Assembly (NCBI GenBank): GCA_033002965.1 | Contig: JAURVB010014188.1 | Location: 62,001 to 126,000, forward strand | DNA: 64,000 nt | Direction of reading: 5' to 3' | Source: Piper betle | Taxonomy: Eukaryota; Streptophyta; Magnoliopsida; Piperales; Piperaceae | Shown here: positions 26,701-38,947 of the stretch, piece after piece | How the letters are laid out: every line of letters begins with the position of its first letter | How positions within the stretch are numbered: position 1 is the first letter of the stretch | The notes under the pieces: model-generated | What the model saw: the letters and a program-made list of their open reading frames with translations, nothing else | What the model was told of the DNA's origin: nothing | Database searches by the model: none | Translations under genes and position numbers: made by a program

Positions 26701-26789
26701 GTAAGACTCTTGTAGCCCACTGTTGCAAAGACAGAGGAGGATGTCTAATATCCTATTAGTGGTCTCGGAGATTGATAGACAATGTGAGG

Positions 26790-28250
26790 TCTTCCTTGCC
26801 ACTATTGTGGCTACACCAGATCAGTGAACACAAGAATTGGCACGATTTCCAATATTCAGTGAGTTTGCATATGTCTTCCCAGATGAGGTATATGAACTAC
26901 CACCTACTAGAGTGGTGGAGTTCACTATTGATTTGGTCCTTGGTACCACGCCTATCCCTAGGGCATCGTATCAAATGGCACCACTTGAGCTCAGGGAGCT
27001 CAAGACTCAGTTGTAGGAGTTATTGGAGTAGGGCTTTATCAGACCAAGTGTCTCACCTTGGGGCACTTTAATCCTCTTCATTAGGAAGAAGGATGACAAC
27101 ATTAGGTTGTGTATCGACTACAGAATGTTCAACTACATTACGGTGAAGAACCATTATCCCCTTCCACGAATAGATGATTTTTTTATCAGCTTGGAGGAGC
27201 TGTTGTGTATTTGAAGATTGATCTTCGATCAGGCTACCATCAGTTGAGGATACAAGAGGAGGAACTGAAGATAGCTCTTAGGACGCAGTAAGGGCACTAT
27301 GAAAACTTAGTCATGCCTTTTAGGCTAACAAACGCATCGGCAACATTCATGGATCTCATGAATTGGGTGTTCCAGCCATACTTGGACCAGTTAGTGATTG
27401 TATTTGTAGATGACATCCTGATTTATTTGAGGTCTAGAGAAAAGCACGAGACACACTTGACGATTGCTTTGTAGACCCTATGGGAGCACCTCCTCATGCA
27501 AAGCTCTCCATGTGTGAGTTTTGGTTATCCGAGATTGTCTTTTTGGGACATGTAGTATCAATGGTTGGAATTGGAGTGGATCCAGCCACGGTCAAGGCAG
27601 TATTGAGATGGGAATGACCTACTTCTGCCACAAAGATAAAAAGTTTTCTGGGCTTGGCCAGTTATTATCATAGGTACATATAGGGTTTCTCTTATCTGAT
27701 AGCCCTTCTCACACAACTAACTAGGAAGGACGAGCGCTTTGAGTGGACTGACGAATGTGAGCATAGTTTCCAAATTCTAAAGGAGAAACTCACCACCACA
27801 CAAATGTTGAGTTTAATAGAAAGCCATGATTATTTTGTAGTATACATTGATTCCTCCAGTGTAGGGTTGCGTTGTAAGTTGATGCATAGAGGTAAAGTGA
27901 TAACTTATGCTTCCTAGTAGTTAAAAGTGCATGAACAGAACTACCCCCGCACATTATTTAGAGCTTGCAATGGTCATATTTGCATTGTGCATATATAGAC
28001 ACTATCTATATGGAGTGTCCTTCTAGCTCTTTATCATTATAAGAGCTTGAAATACATCTTCATGCAAAAGGACCTAAACAGTAGAGTGGCAAGAGGTTGG
28101 ATTATGACACTGACATTGCCTACCATCCGAGTAAGGCAAATATGGTTGCAGATGCCCTGAACAGGAGGACAATAGTATGTGGAGCTAGATTGGCAGGTAT
28201 GGGTATCCAATATGAGGTCCAGAGAGAGGATACAGCCAACTGACACCTTG
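26790..28250 (+). pseudogene. gypsy reverse transcriptase / RNase H remnant
   Basis: Reading across frames from 26823 gives FPIFSEFAYVFPDEVYELPP, then LRLCIDYR-like and YPLPRIDD motifs. The catalytic box is FVDD at 27403-27414, where FIDD or YVDD is usual. The RNase H part has YIDSSSVGLRC near 27845 and ends YHPSKANMVADALNRR near 28170. Many stops and frameshifts interrupt the reading. The aspartic protease that should sit between gag and RT is missing: only about 130 bases separate the Gag-like segment from the RT N-terminus. Confidence 0.82.
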
Positions 28251-28399
28251 TGGCAGTGTTAGTGAGGCTAACTATTTGTCCAACTATGATAGACCATATT
28301 AGACAAGCACAAGTAGTTGATCAGAGCAGTGGTTCCTTTTGGGAACTCATTCCGGGTTGGTTAGAGAGGTAGACAGTTTGTACCGGAAGGGATGACAGT

Positions 28400-29690
28400 T
28401 ATATGTATTAGATGTTGCAGGCTTTCACAAATTGCATAAGGACATTCTTCATGAGGCCCATCACTCGAGGTTCACAGCACACCCGGGCTCCAAGAAGATG
28501 TATCACGACTTGTGCTGATCTTATTGGTGGCCCGGGCTCAAGAAAGATGTCTTCAATACTGTGTTGTGATGACTTATTTATCAACAGGTCAAGATTGAGA
28601 ACCATAAATCAAGCAGATTGTTGCAATCATTTACTCTGCTAGAGTGGAAGTGAGATTGCATCACGTGCAACCTTGTGACACATCTACCCCCTTTTAGGTG
28701 ACAGATGAATGTAGTATGAGTTGTTGTTGATAGGTTGACCTATCTCGTGTCTACATTGGCTAGATTATACTAGGACCAAATTATCAAACTCCACGGAGTT
28801 CCTAGGGAGATTGTATCAGATAGGAACCCAAAATTCACCTCTTCATTCTGGAGATCTTTCCAGCGAGAACTTGGGATGGAGACTCAGGTTAGTACAACCT
28901 ATCATCCATTGTCTGACGGCCAGTCCAAGAGGACAAATTAGGTCTTGGAGGACTTGCTTTGGTTGTGTGCGATGGACTTCGATGTCCCATGGGAGGAGCA
29001 TCTTCCCTTGGTCGAGTTTTCATATAACAACAACTATTAGCCCAGCATAGGTATTGCACCCTTTGAGTCATTGTATGGCAGGCAGTGTAGATCACTGTCA
29101 TGTTGGCTAGAGGGTGGGGAACCGTTGATAGTAGGCCCAAAGTTGCTTTAGGACTCCCAGAGGATAATTGAGTTGATCAGGTAGAGGCTTCCGATAGCTT
29201 AGGATAGATAGTTTTGCCCCTAAGGATCGTGTTTTCTTGAACGTCTCAATAAATAAATGAGGCGTGCATTTTGGGAGGCGGGCTAAATTGAGTCCAAGGT
29301 ATATTGGCACATTTGAGGTGTTGAGAGGTGTTGGAGAGGTTGCATATGAGCTTACACTCCCACCCAATCTATCAACAGTGAACCCAGTGTTCCACGTATC
29401 AATGCTAAAGAAGTATGTGCCCAACAGATTACACCAACTTCAGTATAAAGATCTCAACATCCGACCCGACCTGTCTTATAAAGAGGAGGCTACATGTATT
29501 CTCAACTAGTCTATGAAGACACTCAGTAGGAAAGAGTGCCTTTGGTGAATGTACTTTGGTTGTGATAGGGTGCTGAGGAAGCCACTTGGGAGTGTGAGGA
29601 CAAGATGCGGCAGCATTTCCCCAAACTCTTCCCTATGGAGGACGACGATGCAAAGTATTAGCACCCTTTCGTGTTTTGGTTGAATGCTAT
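28400..29690 (+). pseudogene. gypsy integrase and C-terminal domain remnant
   Basis: The zinc-binding region is readable near 28430-28510 (HKDILHEAHHSRF, AHPGSKKMYHD). The core gives SDRNPKFTSSFW near 28820 and STTYHPLSDGQSKRTN near 28895, followed by PWEEHLPLVEFSYNNN. The longest intact stretch, 29264-29509, holds [13 protein letters not shown] and [14 protein letters not shown], and the tail EEATWECEDKMRQHFP lies near 29580. This tail is typical of the Tekay-type chromovirus C-terminus. Stops and shifts make it non-functional. Confidence 0.82.
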
Positions 29691-29730
29691 CGTATGTTGC
29701 ATGCTGTGTTTTGTGGCGTATTTTTGCATG

Positions 29731-32700
29731 TGTAATCCCTTAGGAAATTGTAAAACTTGGGTTGTCTGCCAAACGGTTTTTACTTTTAGTTCGGTTATTA
29801 CCTGAATCGGGTTAGTAGGGTTCGGCCCTTCTTGCCGTGATTCGTGTATGGTATAGTATAAGTTGCCCAACCTTAGCCTCCTTTGGTGCTCGTATGCTTG
29901 TTTGGATGCTGCACATCCGACTTCTTCAAGTTTGGTCTAGTCGAGTCATATATAGTTAGATACTAAGATTATGTCCCTCATGTGCTTTTTGTGTGCTTGT
30001 TGTGTATTTAATAACCCTTTCGGATCGTCCTAACCCCCCTTTTGGGACGTGTAGTACAATTCTCGAGGTGGGTTCGATCACTTTAGGGTAAAAATCATAA
30101 GTTTTCAGGTTTTAGGCTAACCCAATATATACCTCTTTAGCTAACCCAACCCATATCTCTTTATTTAATCTAATTATACCTCTTTATGTATGACACCAAT
30201 ACCTATTACATCACCAAGCCAACCCATACCTCTTTATCGAACTCATACCTCTTTAAGTATGACACCCATACCTATGATATCACCAAGCTAACCCATACCT
30301 CTTTATCCATCCCTTTAGGTATGACACCCATATCTATGACATAACTAAGTCAACAATAATTTTTATAAAAAACATGTCCCTTCCTTCACCTTCTCACATT
30401 TTCTCCTTTCTTTGTCACCTCTAACAACCTTTTTCTCCTCTCCTTGGCCTTCTTCTTCCTTGTTGGCACTCCAATCACCCACTTCCATGTTTCTAACCTC
30501 TTAGGGTGGTAGGTTTCAAGGTTGAATGGCTCAAAAAACCTCCCTAGGTCTTCCCTCGTTAGTTTTAGGCTTATGCTTCCTCTATTGCTTGTTGTTTAAT
30601 ATTTATCTCTCATATATTTGTATTTTTAAATTTTTATGGAATTTGTGTCATGTAGATCTTCTTGTTAGGATCATTTTAGTACTCATTTATTTGATTTAGT
30701 CAGGTAAATAAATAGATATGTTTTTTATAATACATGTAGGTCACTGATCTGCACTATTTTGATATAAAAATTATATCTTTGTAATATTAAATCTTTACAT
30801 TTTTTTTTTACACTTATAATATGTATATCTAGAACTTTTTGTTGGGTGTTTTACTTGGAATGACCTATAATGTGCATGTATGAGGGTAAAATGTGAGCAA
30901 AGGTGGCAATTTTCACCATTACAGTGGCTTAAGTGCACATTTATCCAATTTTTACTCTTTGACCTTATAGGCTCTATTGATTTACAACATTCTATGATTT
31001 TCATGGTAATGTTAGGAGTTATTGATAAAATTTTAAGCCTAATCTAATCACTAAATAATCATGAACATCAACCATACAAACATTTTATCTTTCCTATGTT
31101 GTTTATGACTATGAACATAATTTGTGACTGTGTTCTATGGTAAGCTACCAATTTTATGCTAATAAAATCTAGTAAAAATATATAATTCTCCAATAATTTT
31201 CTACTTGAAATATATAAATTTTGGATATAGTTAAAAATCATCCAGATATTTTTTGGAGGTGTTTACCCGGATAGTGTAAAGATGCAGGGTGAAAACACTT
31301 TTTTTTCACTCTAGTTGTAAATTACCTTAACATGAGTTAATGGTATCAGATTCAAGTGAAACTTGGTCAAATCCTTACACTTTGTCTCATCTGAACCATG
31401 ACTAATTTTGGTCTCATTTGGGTAGTTTCGATATTTTATTTGTGAATTTCCAATTTGTTAGGATTCAAATAGCTCCAAAAACAACCCATCAAGTGTCCCA
31501 ACTTGTAAAAACCATTTACCCACATTTACATAGTAAATTGGACCTAAATATTACTGTGTTCAAGCCTTGTGTGCTATCTAACTAGGACCACTGACCCAAG
31601 CCCATTTGGAGTCCTCTAGCCCATGAACGAATAGTTACAAAATTGGTGCGTAGCCCAGTAACACAGTTCGAGCTCCTTAGGTATGAGCTTAATGGGACTT
31701 GTTCTCCTTGATTTGTTCATTGGCCAGCCATGGTAGAATTTTTCTATAAACCTTAGACAGTAAGGGTCAACCCATCCAAATTTCAGCCTATTCGGACATT
31801 GTTGGGTCCGTCTAAAAAATCATTTGGTATGTCCATTCGATTAAAACCCAAGAATTGATTAAAGCCCACTATGTGACATGAAACCAAAACCTTAATTAAG
31901 TAACTTAATAAGGTTTTACACTTTAATTAGGACATAATTAAGATAATTAAGTGATGCTAAGTGTTGAGCTTGTATGGAGGCTTTGCCTCTTTTTGTATAC
32001 CAATGTGACCCGATTCTTATTCGATCCCTCTCTATGCTAGGTATCGCAAGTGAGCACACCAACTAAAATATATAGCTCTACTCATCTAGGACCATACGAC
32101 TTTGCCTTTGCTTGATCTCTACTTTACTCCTTGAGTGTTAAGTTTAACCGCGTTTTAGACGTAAGATGACATCAGCGGCTTTTTATTGGATCACTCTGAT
32201 GTTGGGCTATTTAGCCATATTTTCTACACATGTTTAATAAATATTAAAGGTTGATTCCCATTGATGGTTTTCGAAGGATAAGATGTAGAAATTAAGTATT
32301 AAATGTTCTCCCAAGCCTATATGTGTAAATATGAGGGTTTATGATATTTACGAGCTAGAGTGTATGGGATTTATGGACTGCAATATTACTCCTTCAAACC
32401 TTAAGGTAGTATAGAGTATGAGGGTACTGTGTAATGTAGCACATTTCCAAAATTTGTGGCACTAACTTAATTTTTTCTTTTGCTACTCATGTACCGTTGC
32501 GGGTGTCATATTGAGTATGTGAGGATGTAAGTGTTGTACGTACAAAACTAAATATTAGCTATGCATGCGTGCCGACACTCATTTAAGTGTGTTTGCTTAC
32601 CGCCAAGTGTGAGGAAATTTTGAAGTTTTCTAAGTTCCCGTGGGTAATGGAATATATAATTGCCAGCTTGTTGTTTTACATGTAGTTATTCAGACCGATA

Positions 32701-33664
32701 ATCAAATTTATTGATTACTGACGTGATTTTGTATTATATGTAGGTGAGGTCCCTGGCATTGGCTAGCCTAGGTGCACAAATGAGGCAGCTCAGTGGCATT
32801 GGTGGCGGGGGGACTATGTTATGTTGTGTGTTTTGGACTATGTATTTTGTGGTTGACTATATAACGGGCATGTACCCTAACTATATGAGCCTTTTATGAT
32901 TCAGATGTATGTTATGATGATTATGCTAGCATATTTTATCATTATATTATTATATTATTAATGTGGAGTTGTAATATATTGGGCCTAGATTAACCATTGT
33001 TTAGAGTGTATATAAGCCCCAGAGTCATGGAACATGACAAGGAGCTAAGTCAGGTACACGAAACGTATTTGGCTACAATTATTTGTGTGTTAGGGTAAAG
33101 TGGGTAGAGGAGCTTATAGTTCACACTACTTGAAGCCCCACATGAAGTCTGGGTATTAGGGTTTAATGCCCTAACACTCGATGATGCTGTGTAATTTCTC
33201 TGGCGATTTAATTATTGCACACTTAGGGTATGTGGAGTAGGTAACCACGACCTTTATTTAAATACTTGCATCATATTTATGTAACTAATAAGAAGACCTA
33301 TCCCAATTACTTGAAGCAAGTAGTAAGGATATATTGTACGCAATAACATGCAACTTCAAAATTGTTGCGGGGGTGTGCTTCTTCTACTGTTGAGACTAAT
33401 CATCGCATTTTTAAAGTCACCACACATAGTCATAGGGAGATTCTACCTCTATTATAACTTGGTGTGTACAAATAGGATTTCTTTAAGTTTAAGATCTACC
33501 TTCGTAGTACAAACTCTGCACGCATTCTATGAAAACCAAGACTGATATCCATCTTAAACCTCAATGAAGGGTTAAGATCTTCTTCCGTAAAGTCTATATA
33601 AGTAGCTTCCAAATTAAAATATCTCGATTCAGTTTATCCATTTGGACCGAATTGGGCTGTTACA
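29731..33664 (+). repeat. right LTR of the gypsy element
   Basis: A 3934-bp copy collinear with the left LTR once the nested inserts are removed. It begins TGTAATCCC and ends GGCTGTTACA. It includes the ~60-bp tandem units at about 30120-30350 (ACCTCTTTAGGTATGACACC-like). Visible substitutions against the left LTR are frequent, which points to an old insertion. No convincing polypurine tract precedes it. Confidence 0.87.
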
Positions 33665-33965
33665 GTGATGAGTCTAATTCATCTCTTCAAAATGATTAAT
33701 CGAATTTGAAGATCTACAAAACATCCCTATTAACAAACCGGATTTTATCCTAATTGGTATCAGATAATGAGGGCTCTTGTCCTCCACCTACTATAGATAA
33801 TTTTGTTCTTAGAGTTCCCACCGTCCACGTATGGCTAGCAATCTAACCCACATCTAGTCTAACCTACCATCCAATGTAGTCCCAATTAGCTTTGCTGATA
33901 CCACTTGTAATGATCTGGCTTTATGTGTAAACTGGGCCTAAGTAATTATCCAAGTTGATAAATAG
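33665..33965 (-). mobile_element. minus-strand LTR end with primer-binding site, fragment
   Basis: On the minus strand, TTACA followed by AGTGGTATCAGC lies at about 33891-33911. That is an LTR 3' end plus an initiator-tRNA-Met-type primer site. The LTR would extend right from about 33908, and the piece to its left would be the start of the internal region. It is an older element abutting the gypsy insertion. Confidence 0.5.
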
Positions 33966-34925
33966 ACTATCTCGACTAATAAACTGGATTTTATCCCAGT
34001 AAATATTAGATGCAGGACTAATTTGAGGGATACTGGATTCTATCCCAGTAAATATTAGATGCAAGACTAATTTGAGGGATATTTATATGTTCTCAATTTT
34101 CTCAATTTCCTTATTTTCATTACAAATTAATAATTCTGATCTCAAGATGATCCTCACTATATTAGTGATAAAAAGTAATGGATGAACAATGTTTGAGATA
34201 ATTTGCATGTCCCTGGACAACCAAACTAAGGGTCAGTTTGGTTAGCATTAAAGAAATGTATACGATGTGAACTTTTACATGATCAACTTTACTATCTAAT
34301 ATAATCTAACAAACAATTAATGCATTTAATGTGTTTTTTCTTCAAATTAATCACAATTACGTCTAAAATGGTCATCCATGTGAAAAAAGAGAAGAGAAAT
34401 GGGGGAAAATCTACATATGAGAGCCCATGCATGACCAACTTAGACGTAAACATGATTATTTTATAACTCCCACTAAATGGCTCTAATCATACTTAATTTA
34501 TACCCAAAATAATTAACTCAACTTGACTTTATTTATATAAAGATTAAATATAACTACTTTGAGTAAAGTTAACTATTTTAAAATTTATACGTTATTTAAA
34601 TCAAGACTTGGTTTACATGTTTAATCATATGCTATCATTTGTTGTGTGATCTAAAATTGTGATGTAAGTACCTACAAGAAAATAGGTATATAATGACGCT
34701 TAAAAAATGTTGCTATACGGAAAAACGACACTATATTTTACAGGGACATATTTTCAAAACGTCACTTATTGGGTATGTAACAATATCGCATCACCACGTT
34801 TTTGTGACGTGTTTATAAGCCTGGCTATGACGTTTAAATATCGCTATCTTGAGTGACGTAAACACATCACTTTGCATATTTAATATTTGCGATGCAACAA
34901 ATATCACAAGAGGTATATAAAAGGG
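33966..34925. repeat. duplicated MITE + CACTA-like segment, copy 1
   Basis: This block recurs collinearly at about 37806-38730. It contains a MITE-like unit at about 34228-34615, beginning GGGTCAGTTTGGTTAGCAT and ending with a worn inverse. A CACTA-like terminus at about 34670 (ACCTACAAGAAAATAGG, compare the common CACTACAAGAAA end) is followed by subterminal GACGTTT and CGTCAC repeats. Confidence 0.75.
33983..34080. repeat. 49-bp tandem duplication
   Basis: Two copies of a 49-bp unit beginning ACTGGATT(T/C)TATCCCAGTA sit head to tail with two or three differences. The related sequence at 37826 has a single copy. Confidence 0.85.
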
Positions 34926-34929
34926 AGAA

Positions 34930-36260
34930 GAGTGCTATGGTGCGCTGCATGTTTTTACGCGTACCATACGCTGCTGAACGAGAATCGTTAGATCAAAATC
35001 CAGCGGCTCTCGTTCATCCTCCAATTTTTTTAGATGTATAGACCCGATTGCCAGCCCGATTCGCCTAACCTACCCGAACCGGCCCTCCCACCCGTGACCG
35101 AGTCACCGCCTACCGCCGCGGCCTCACCCCTGCTGGAGGCCTCACCCTCCACCCCCTCCCTTTGCCCGGCCACCACCCACGGCTGTGGTCCCCGCCCCCA
35201 CCCGACACCCTGCAACCACTGCCAACCCCCTCTGACACCACCCGATCCGTGCCCCTTCTGTCCCCCTCCACCACTGCCTCGGGCGGTGGCAGAGGGGGTG
35301 GCGAGGGCGCCAGTTGGGGGCGGGCGGGGGCGAAAGTGGCGCAGATCGGGCGGTGGCGGAGAGGGAGGAGGGGGGGTTGGCAGTGTGGACTCGACATGGG
35401 CTGGCGGGCTGGTGACAAGATCCAACAGGAGGACACGGCCAGAGGCAAGCTGACCCCAAACTGGGCAAATTGGTAAACAGGGGGTGGTGGTGCCCTTTGC
35501 CGGAGAATGCCAACGGTGGCACGATTGGGGTCGCTACCAGTTGGGATCGCTAGGGGGTGTCAAGGAGGAGCTGCTGGTGGTGACGATGGCAGAGTCCGGC
35601 CACGGGTTGGAAAACAACAAGAAAGGGGGCAGATTGCCGCCAGGTGTGGCAACGTCGTTGGCAACGATCGTGGCCATAGCGGTGGTTGTGGGTTGTCTCA
35701 AAATGTCAGCCTCGACGTGATGAACCTATCTGGGCTAACGGTTGTGTTCGGCAAGTGGCTGGCCAGAAATTGCCCAGAAACGACCAAACACACCGTTCTG
35801 CAAGTGCACGTCGACGGCCGCAATTACGGCCATAGTGGAGGACGGTGATGGTCACAAACCATAGATCTCAGCAGGGGAAGTAGTCAGGTTAGTTGACTCG
35901 CCAGAGGATAGTTGCTATCACCAGAAAATGGCCTGAAAGGGTGGCGGCAAAAACCAAAGCAAAAACGTCACCATTAGTGGTGATCATGGGTACGAACTAA
36001 TAGCCGGCCATGAGGTGGTCACAGTTGTACCAATCTGGTGGCCGGGGGCGAGCCAAAAACTCGCCGATGACGAGCAGAAGTGGCAAAAGGGTGTAAATTC
36101 TAAAATTGTGAAAATTCTTTGGAAATATAACATGGTGAAGCCAGGGATGACGTGGACGGCTCATATCTTGCCGCGTGGCACATCTAAGTGTTCGACAAGT
36201 CGTGGTCTAGTAGGACCCACTTATATGTATATTAAATGTACATATGAATGAAAAACTAGG
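34930..36260. mobile_element. GC-rich non-coding insert
   Basis: It starts with GTGCTATGGTGCGCTGCAT and soon carries CGTTAGATCAAAATCCAGCGG, close to CCGTTGGATCAAAATCC at 44528 in another element. From 35030 to about 35850 it is strongly GC-rich with proline/alanine-type low-complexity frames on both strands. No domain is recognisable. I read it as a non-autonomous element of the same general kind as those at 43.6-47.8 kb. Confidence 0.45.
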
Positions 36261-36940
36261 ATAGAGACCGTCCAAAGTTGAAACTGACACGAGTCCTAAA
36301 AGTGACTCTATAGGCAGGAATCGAGCCAAGAAGGTTAAACGGGTCTCGATCCTTGAACTCAATCAAGCCAGGCCCACAAGGATACAATCAAGTGATCCAA
36401 AATTCCTATGCTACATGCAAATGAAATACTGAAAAACCCAAACGGATACCAAATGCTGCAACATCCAAGATCTAAGTCTAAAATCCTAACATTCATAAAA
36501 TCATATGTATGCCTCATGTATACACTAATACCTCATGCTCTATTGTATCACAACTGAAACTATCATATGCATGTCGGGCATACTTAACCTCTATAACATG
36601 CTCACTTGACCATATGAGCCTCATACTCATATTCTTAAATCTAGTCTGGCACGAGCTTGTTCGAACCAACTCGATACTCAGCCAAATTAGGCAAAACTAA
36701 AATTGGGTAAAACTCTAACCCGAAAATGGGGGTTTATAGTAGATCACAATAAAAATTCTTAGATAGAGAAGAACTAAAAGAGGGGTGAAGCCAACCTATG
36801 TTGTTTCTTCCAATCATCTTTAATACTATTAACACTTTGAAGGACACATTTACCTCCCTTTTCGACTAATGACCATTCAATTTTTAAGAATTTCATTGAG
36901 AGGTGTCATAATAAAATTTTAAGATTTTTAATTAGAGATA
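36261..36940. other. unassigned repeat-like sequence
   Basis: No gene or recognised element. The sequence has an LTR-like texture (short phrases such as GAGCCAAGAAGG and ACTCGATACTCAGCC), but no partner copy was found in the window. Confidence 0.4.
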
Positions 36941-37800
36941 AAAATCTATAAAATATTTTTGACTAAATTGTGGTTATCAAATGTGCAATTGATCTCGAGA
37001 GGAGTGGATTCACTCTACCTAAGCTATCCCTTAGCTCGTAGGCATTGATATAGGGTTAGAATTCTTGCTCTTCCGGAGTGGTATCTCACCGATGGCTCGG
37101 CCCTCGTCGCCTTCCACCAGATTATTGATTTGGAGTAGTTTTACTCAAGGGATGATTATTGAAGAGTAGATTTACCCAAAGCTGTATTTTGGGAGAAGAT
37201 TTTCTCAAGGAATATTCATTGCAATTGCATTTATTATATTGAATAAAGTTGGAAATTGATTACTTTTGTGGTGATTTACAACGTTAAATATTTTGTGCTT
37301 GTGATTTGATGATAAATTATTGTTTGGTTTGATCTTGTCATTAACAAAAACAGGTAAAGGATTTACGTAATAGAAGTATAAATCCCAATAAGTGGTATCT
37401 GAGCTTGTGTTGTGTTGATTCGTCAGATTAAGTGGTATTTGAGCTTGCGTGGTGTTGATTGGCCAGATTGGATTTGTGTGGGTGTGTTTGTGTTGATAAG
37501 ATGTCGAAGGTTACAACCAAATTTGAGATTCTAAAATTTTGATGGTAAGAATGTTGCAAAGTGGAAAGTGAAGATGTATACAATTTTAGTTAAGGATAGT
37601 TGTGGAGTTGTTCTCAAAGGTAGAATTCTAAAACCAATGGGCATGACAGATCTACAGTTTGCTAAAAAAGATGAGATTGCTCTGAAAGATCTACTTTTGG
37701 AATTGGAGAATAATCGGAATATTCTATGTGCAAACTATGAATACAACAGCTAAGGCTTTATGGTAAAGTCTTCTCAAAGCCTATGAGGGTAAGTCTTTAG
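36940..37800 (+). mobile_element. Ty1/copia 5' fragment (LTR end, primer site, gag start)
   Basis: AGTGGTATCTGAGCTTG at 37390-37406 resembles the initiator-tRNA-Met primer site. It recurs 40 bases on as AAGTGGTATTTGAGCTTGC, so this region has a small duplication. From 37501 a Gag-like frame begins MSKVTTKFEI. After one frameshift it continues NVAKWKVKMYTILVKDSCGV, then PMGMTDLQFAKKDEIAL, matching the copia Gag N-terminus. It stops at about 37753. The element is cut at about 37800 where the duplicated segment begins; no RT is present. Confidence 0.7.
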
Positions 37801-37805
37801 TGATT

Positions 37806-38730
37806 AATAGACTATCTCGACTAATAAGCTAGATTTTATCCCAATAAATATTAGATATAGAACTAATTTGGGGGATGTCATGTATGTTCTAATTTTCCTC
37901 ATTTTCCTTATTTTCATTATGAGCTAATAGTTTTGATCTTAGGATGATCCTCTCTATCTTAGCGATAAAAAATGTTCGAGATAATCAACTTTTTTCATTA
38001 CTTTTCTTCTTTTCTTTCTTCACCAACCAAATGGTTGTCCAGGGACATGCGAACTAAGGGTCGGTTTGGTTAGCATGAAATTTTATATTATCAACCTTAC
38101 TATCTAATATAATCTAAAAAACAATTAATATACTTAATATGTTTTTTGTTCAAATTAATCATGAATATGTCTAAAATGATCATCCATGTGAAAAAAGAGA
38201 AGAGAAATGGGGAAAAAATCTGCATATGAGAGCACATGAGCAACCAACATAGAAGTAAACATGATTATTTAACTCCCGCTAATTGGTTCTAATCATACTT
38301 AATTTATACCCAAAATAATAACTCAACATTACTTTTTTTTATTAGAAAATTAAATATAACTACTTTGAGTAAAGTTAACTATTTTAAAATTTATACGTCA
38401 TTTAAATCAAGACTTGGTTACGTAGTTAATCATTCGCTATCATTTGTCGTGTGATCTAAAATTATGATGCAAGTACCTACTAGAAAATAGGTATATCATG
38501 ACACTTAGAAAAATGTTACTATACGGAAAAAAATGTCAGTGTATTTTACAGTGACATTTTTTCATAACGTCGTTTATAGGCTATGCAACAAAATTGTATA
38601 GCAACGTTTTGTGACGTTTGTATAAGCATGACTATATTAGTGACGTTTAAACATCGCTATACTTAGGGACGTAAAAACGTCACTATATATTTAATATTAG
38701 CAATGGAACAAATATCACAATAGGTATACA
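37806..38730. repeat. duplicated MITE + CACTA-like segment, copy 2
   Basis: Collinear with 33966-34925. The MITE-like unit lies at about 38056-38425 and the CACTA-like terminus at about 38475 (ACCTACTAGAAAATAGG). Subterminal TGACGTTT and ACGTCACTATA repeats continue to about 38850. Confidence 0.75.
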
Positions 38731-38947
38731 ATAGGGACATCGAAACATCCCTAAAAGGGCTACTTTAAGTGTAACAACTAAATGTAAAAATGTTGTTAAA
38801 ATAAAAAACGTCACTATAAGTATATAATTCTGATGTCTTAAAACGTCAAAATGACCCATTCATAAAAAAAATACATAATTAGAAAAGTATCTTTTTTTTG
38901 TGCATACCTGGCGACCGAATTTATTACAATAAACACGTAATTGCACC

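Larger units (their letters stand above)
17356..33664 (+). mobile_element. degenerate Ty3/gypsy retrotransposon (chromovirus, Tekay-like) with nested insertions
   Basis: Two long direct repeats (17356-25468 and 29731-33664) bracket a 4.26-kb interior. Each begins TGTAA and ends TGTTACA. The left LTR contains two later insertions of 1407 and 2840 bp; without these and their duplicated target sites it is about 3.86 kb, against 3.93 kb for the right LTR. Directly after the left LTR is TTGATATCAGAGCC, one base off the usual initiator-tRNA-Met primer site TGGTATCAGAGC. The interior has gag, RT, RNase H and integrase remnants in that order, which is the Ty3/gypsy order, all broken by stops and frameshifts. 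No matching target-site duplication flanks the outer ends (CTATT versus GTGAT), so the element is old or rearranged. It cannot move on its own. Confidence 0.9.

Noticed and set aside
35030..35848. several 100-140-codon frames on both strands
   Set aside because: GC-rich low-complexity sequence in a repeat insert; no start context, splice logic or family motif.
33966..38730. the duplicated segments as LTRs of a copia element
   Set aside because: The copia primer site and gag start lie next to the downstream copy, not after the upstream one, which is the wrong order for an LTR pair.
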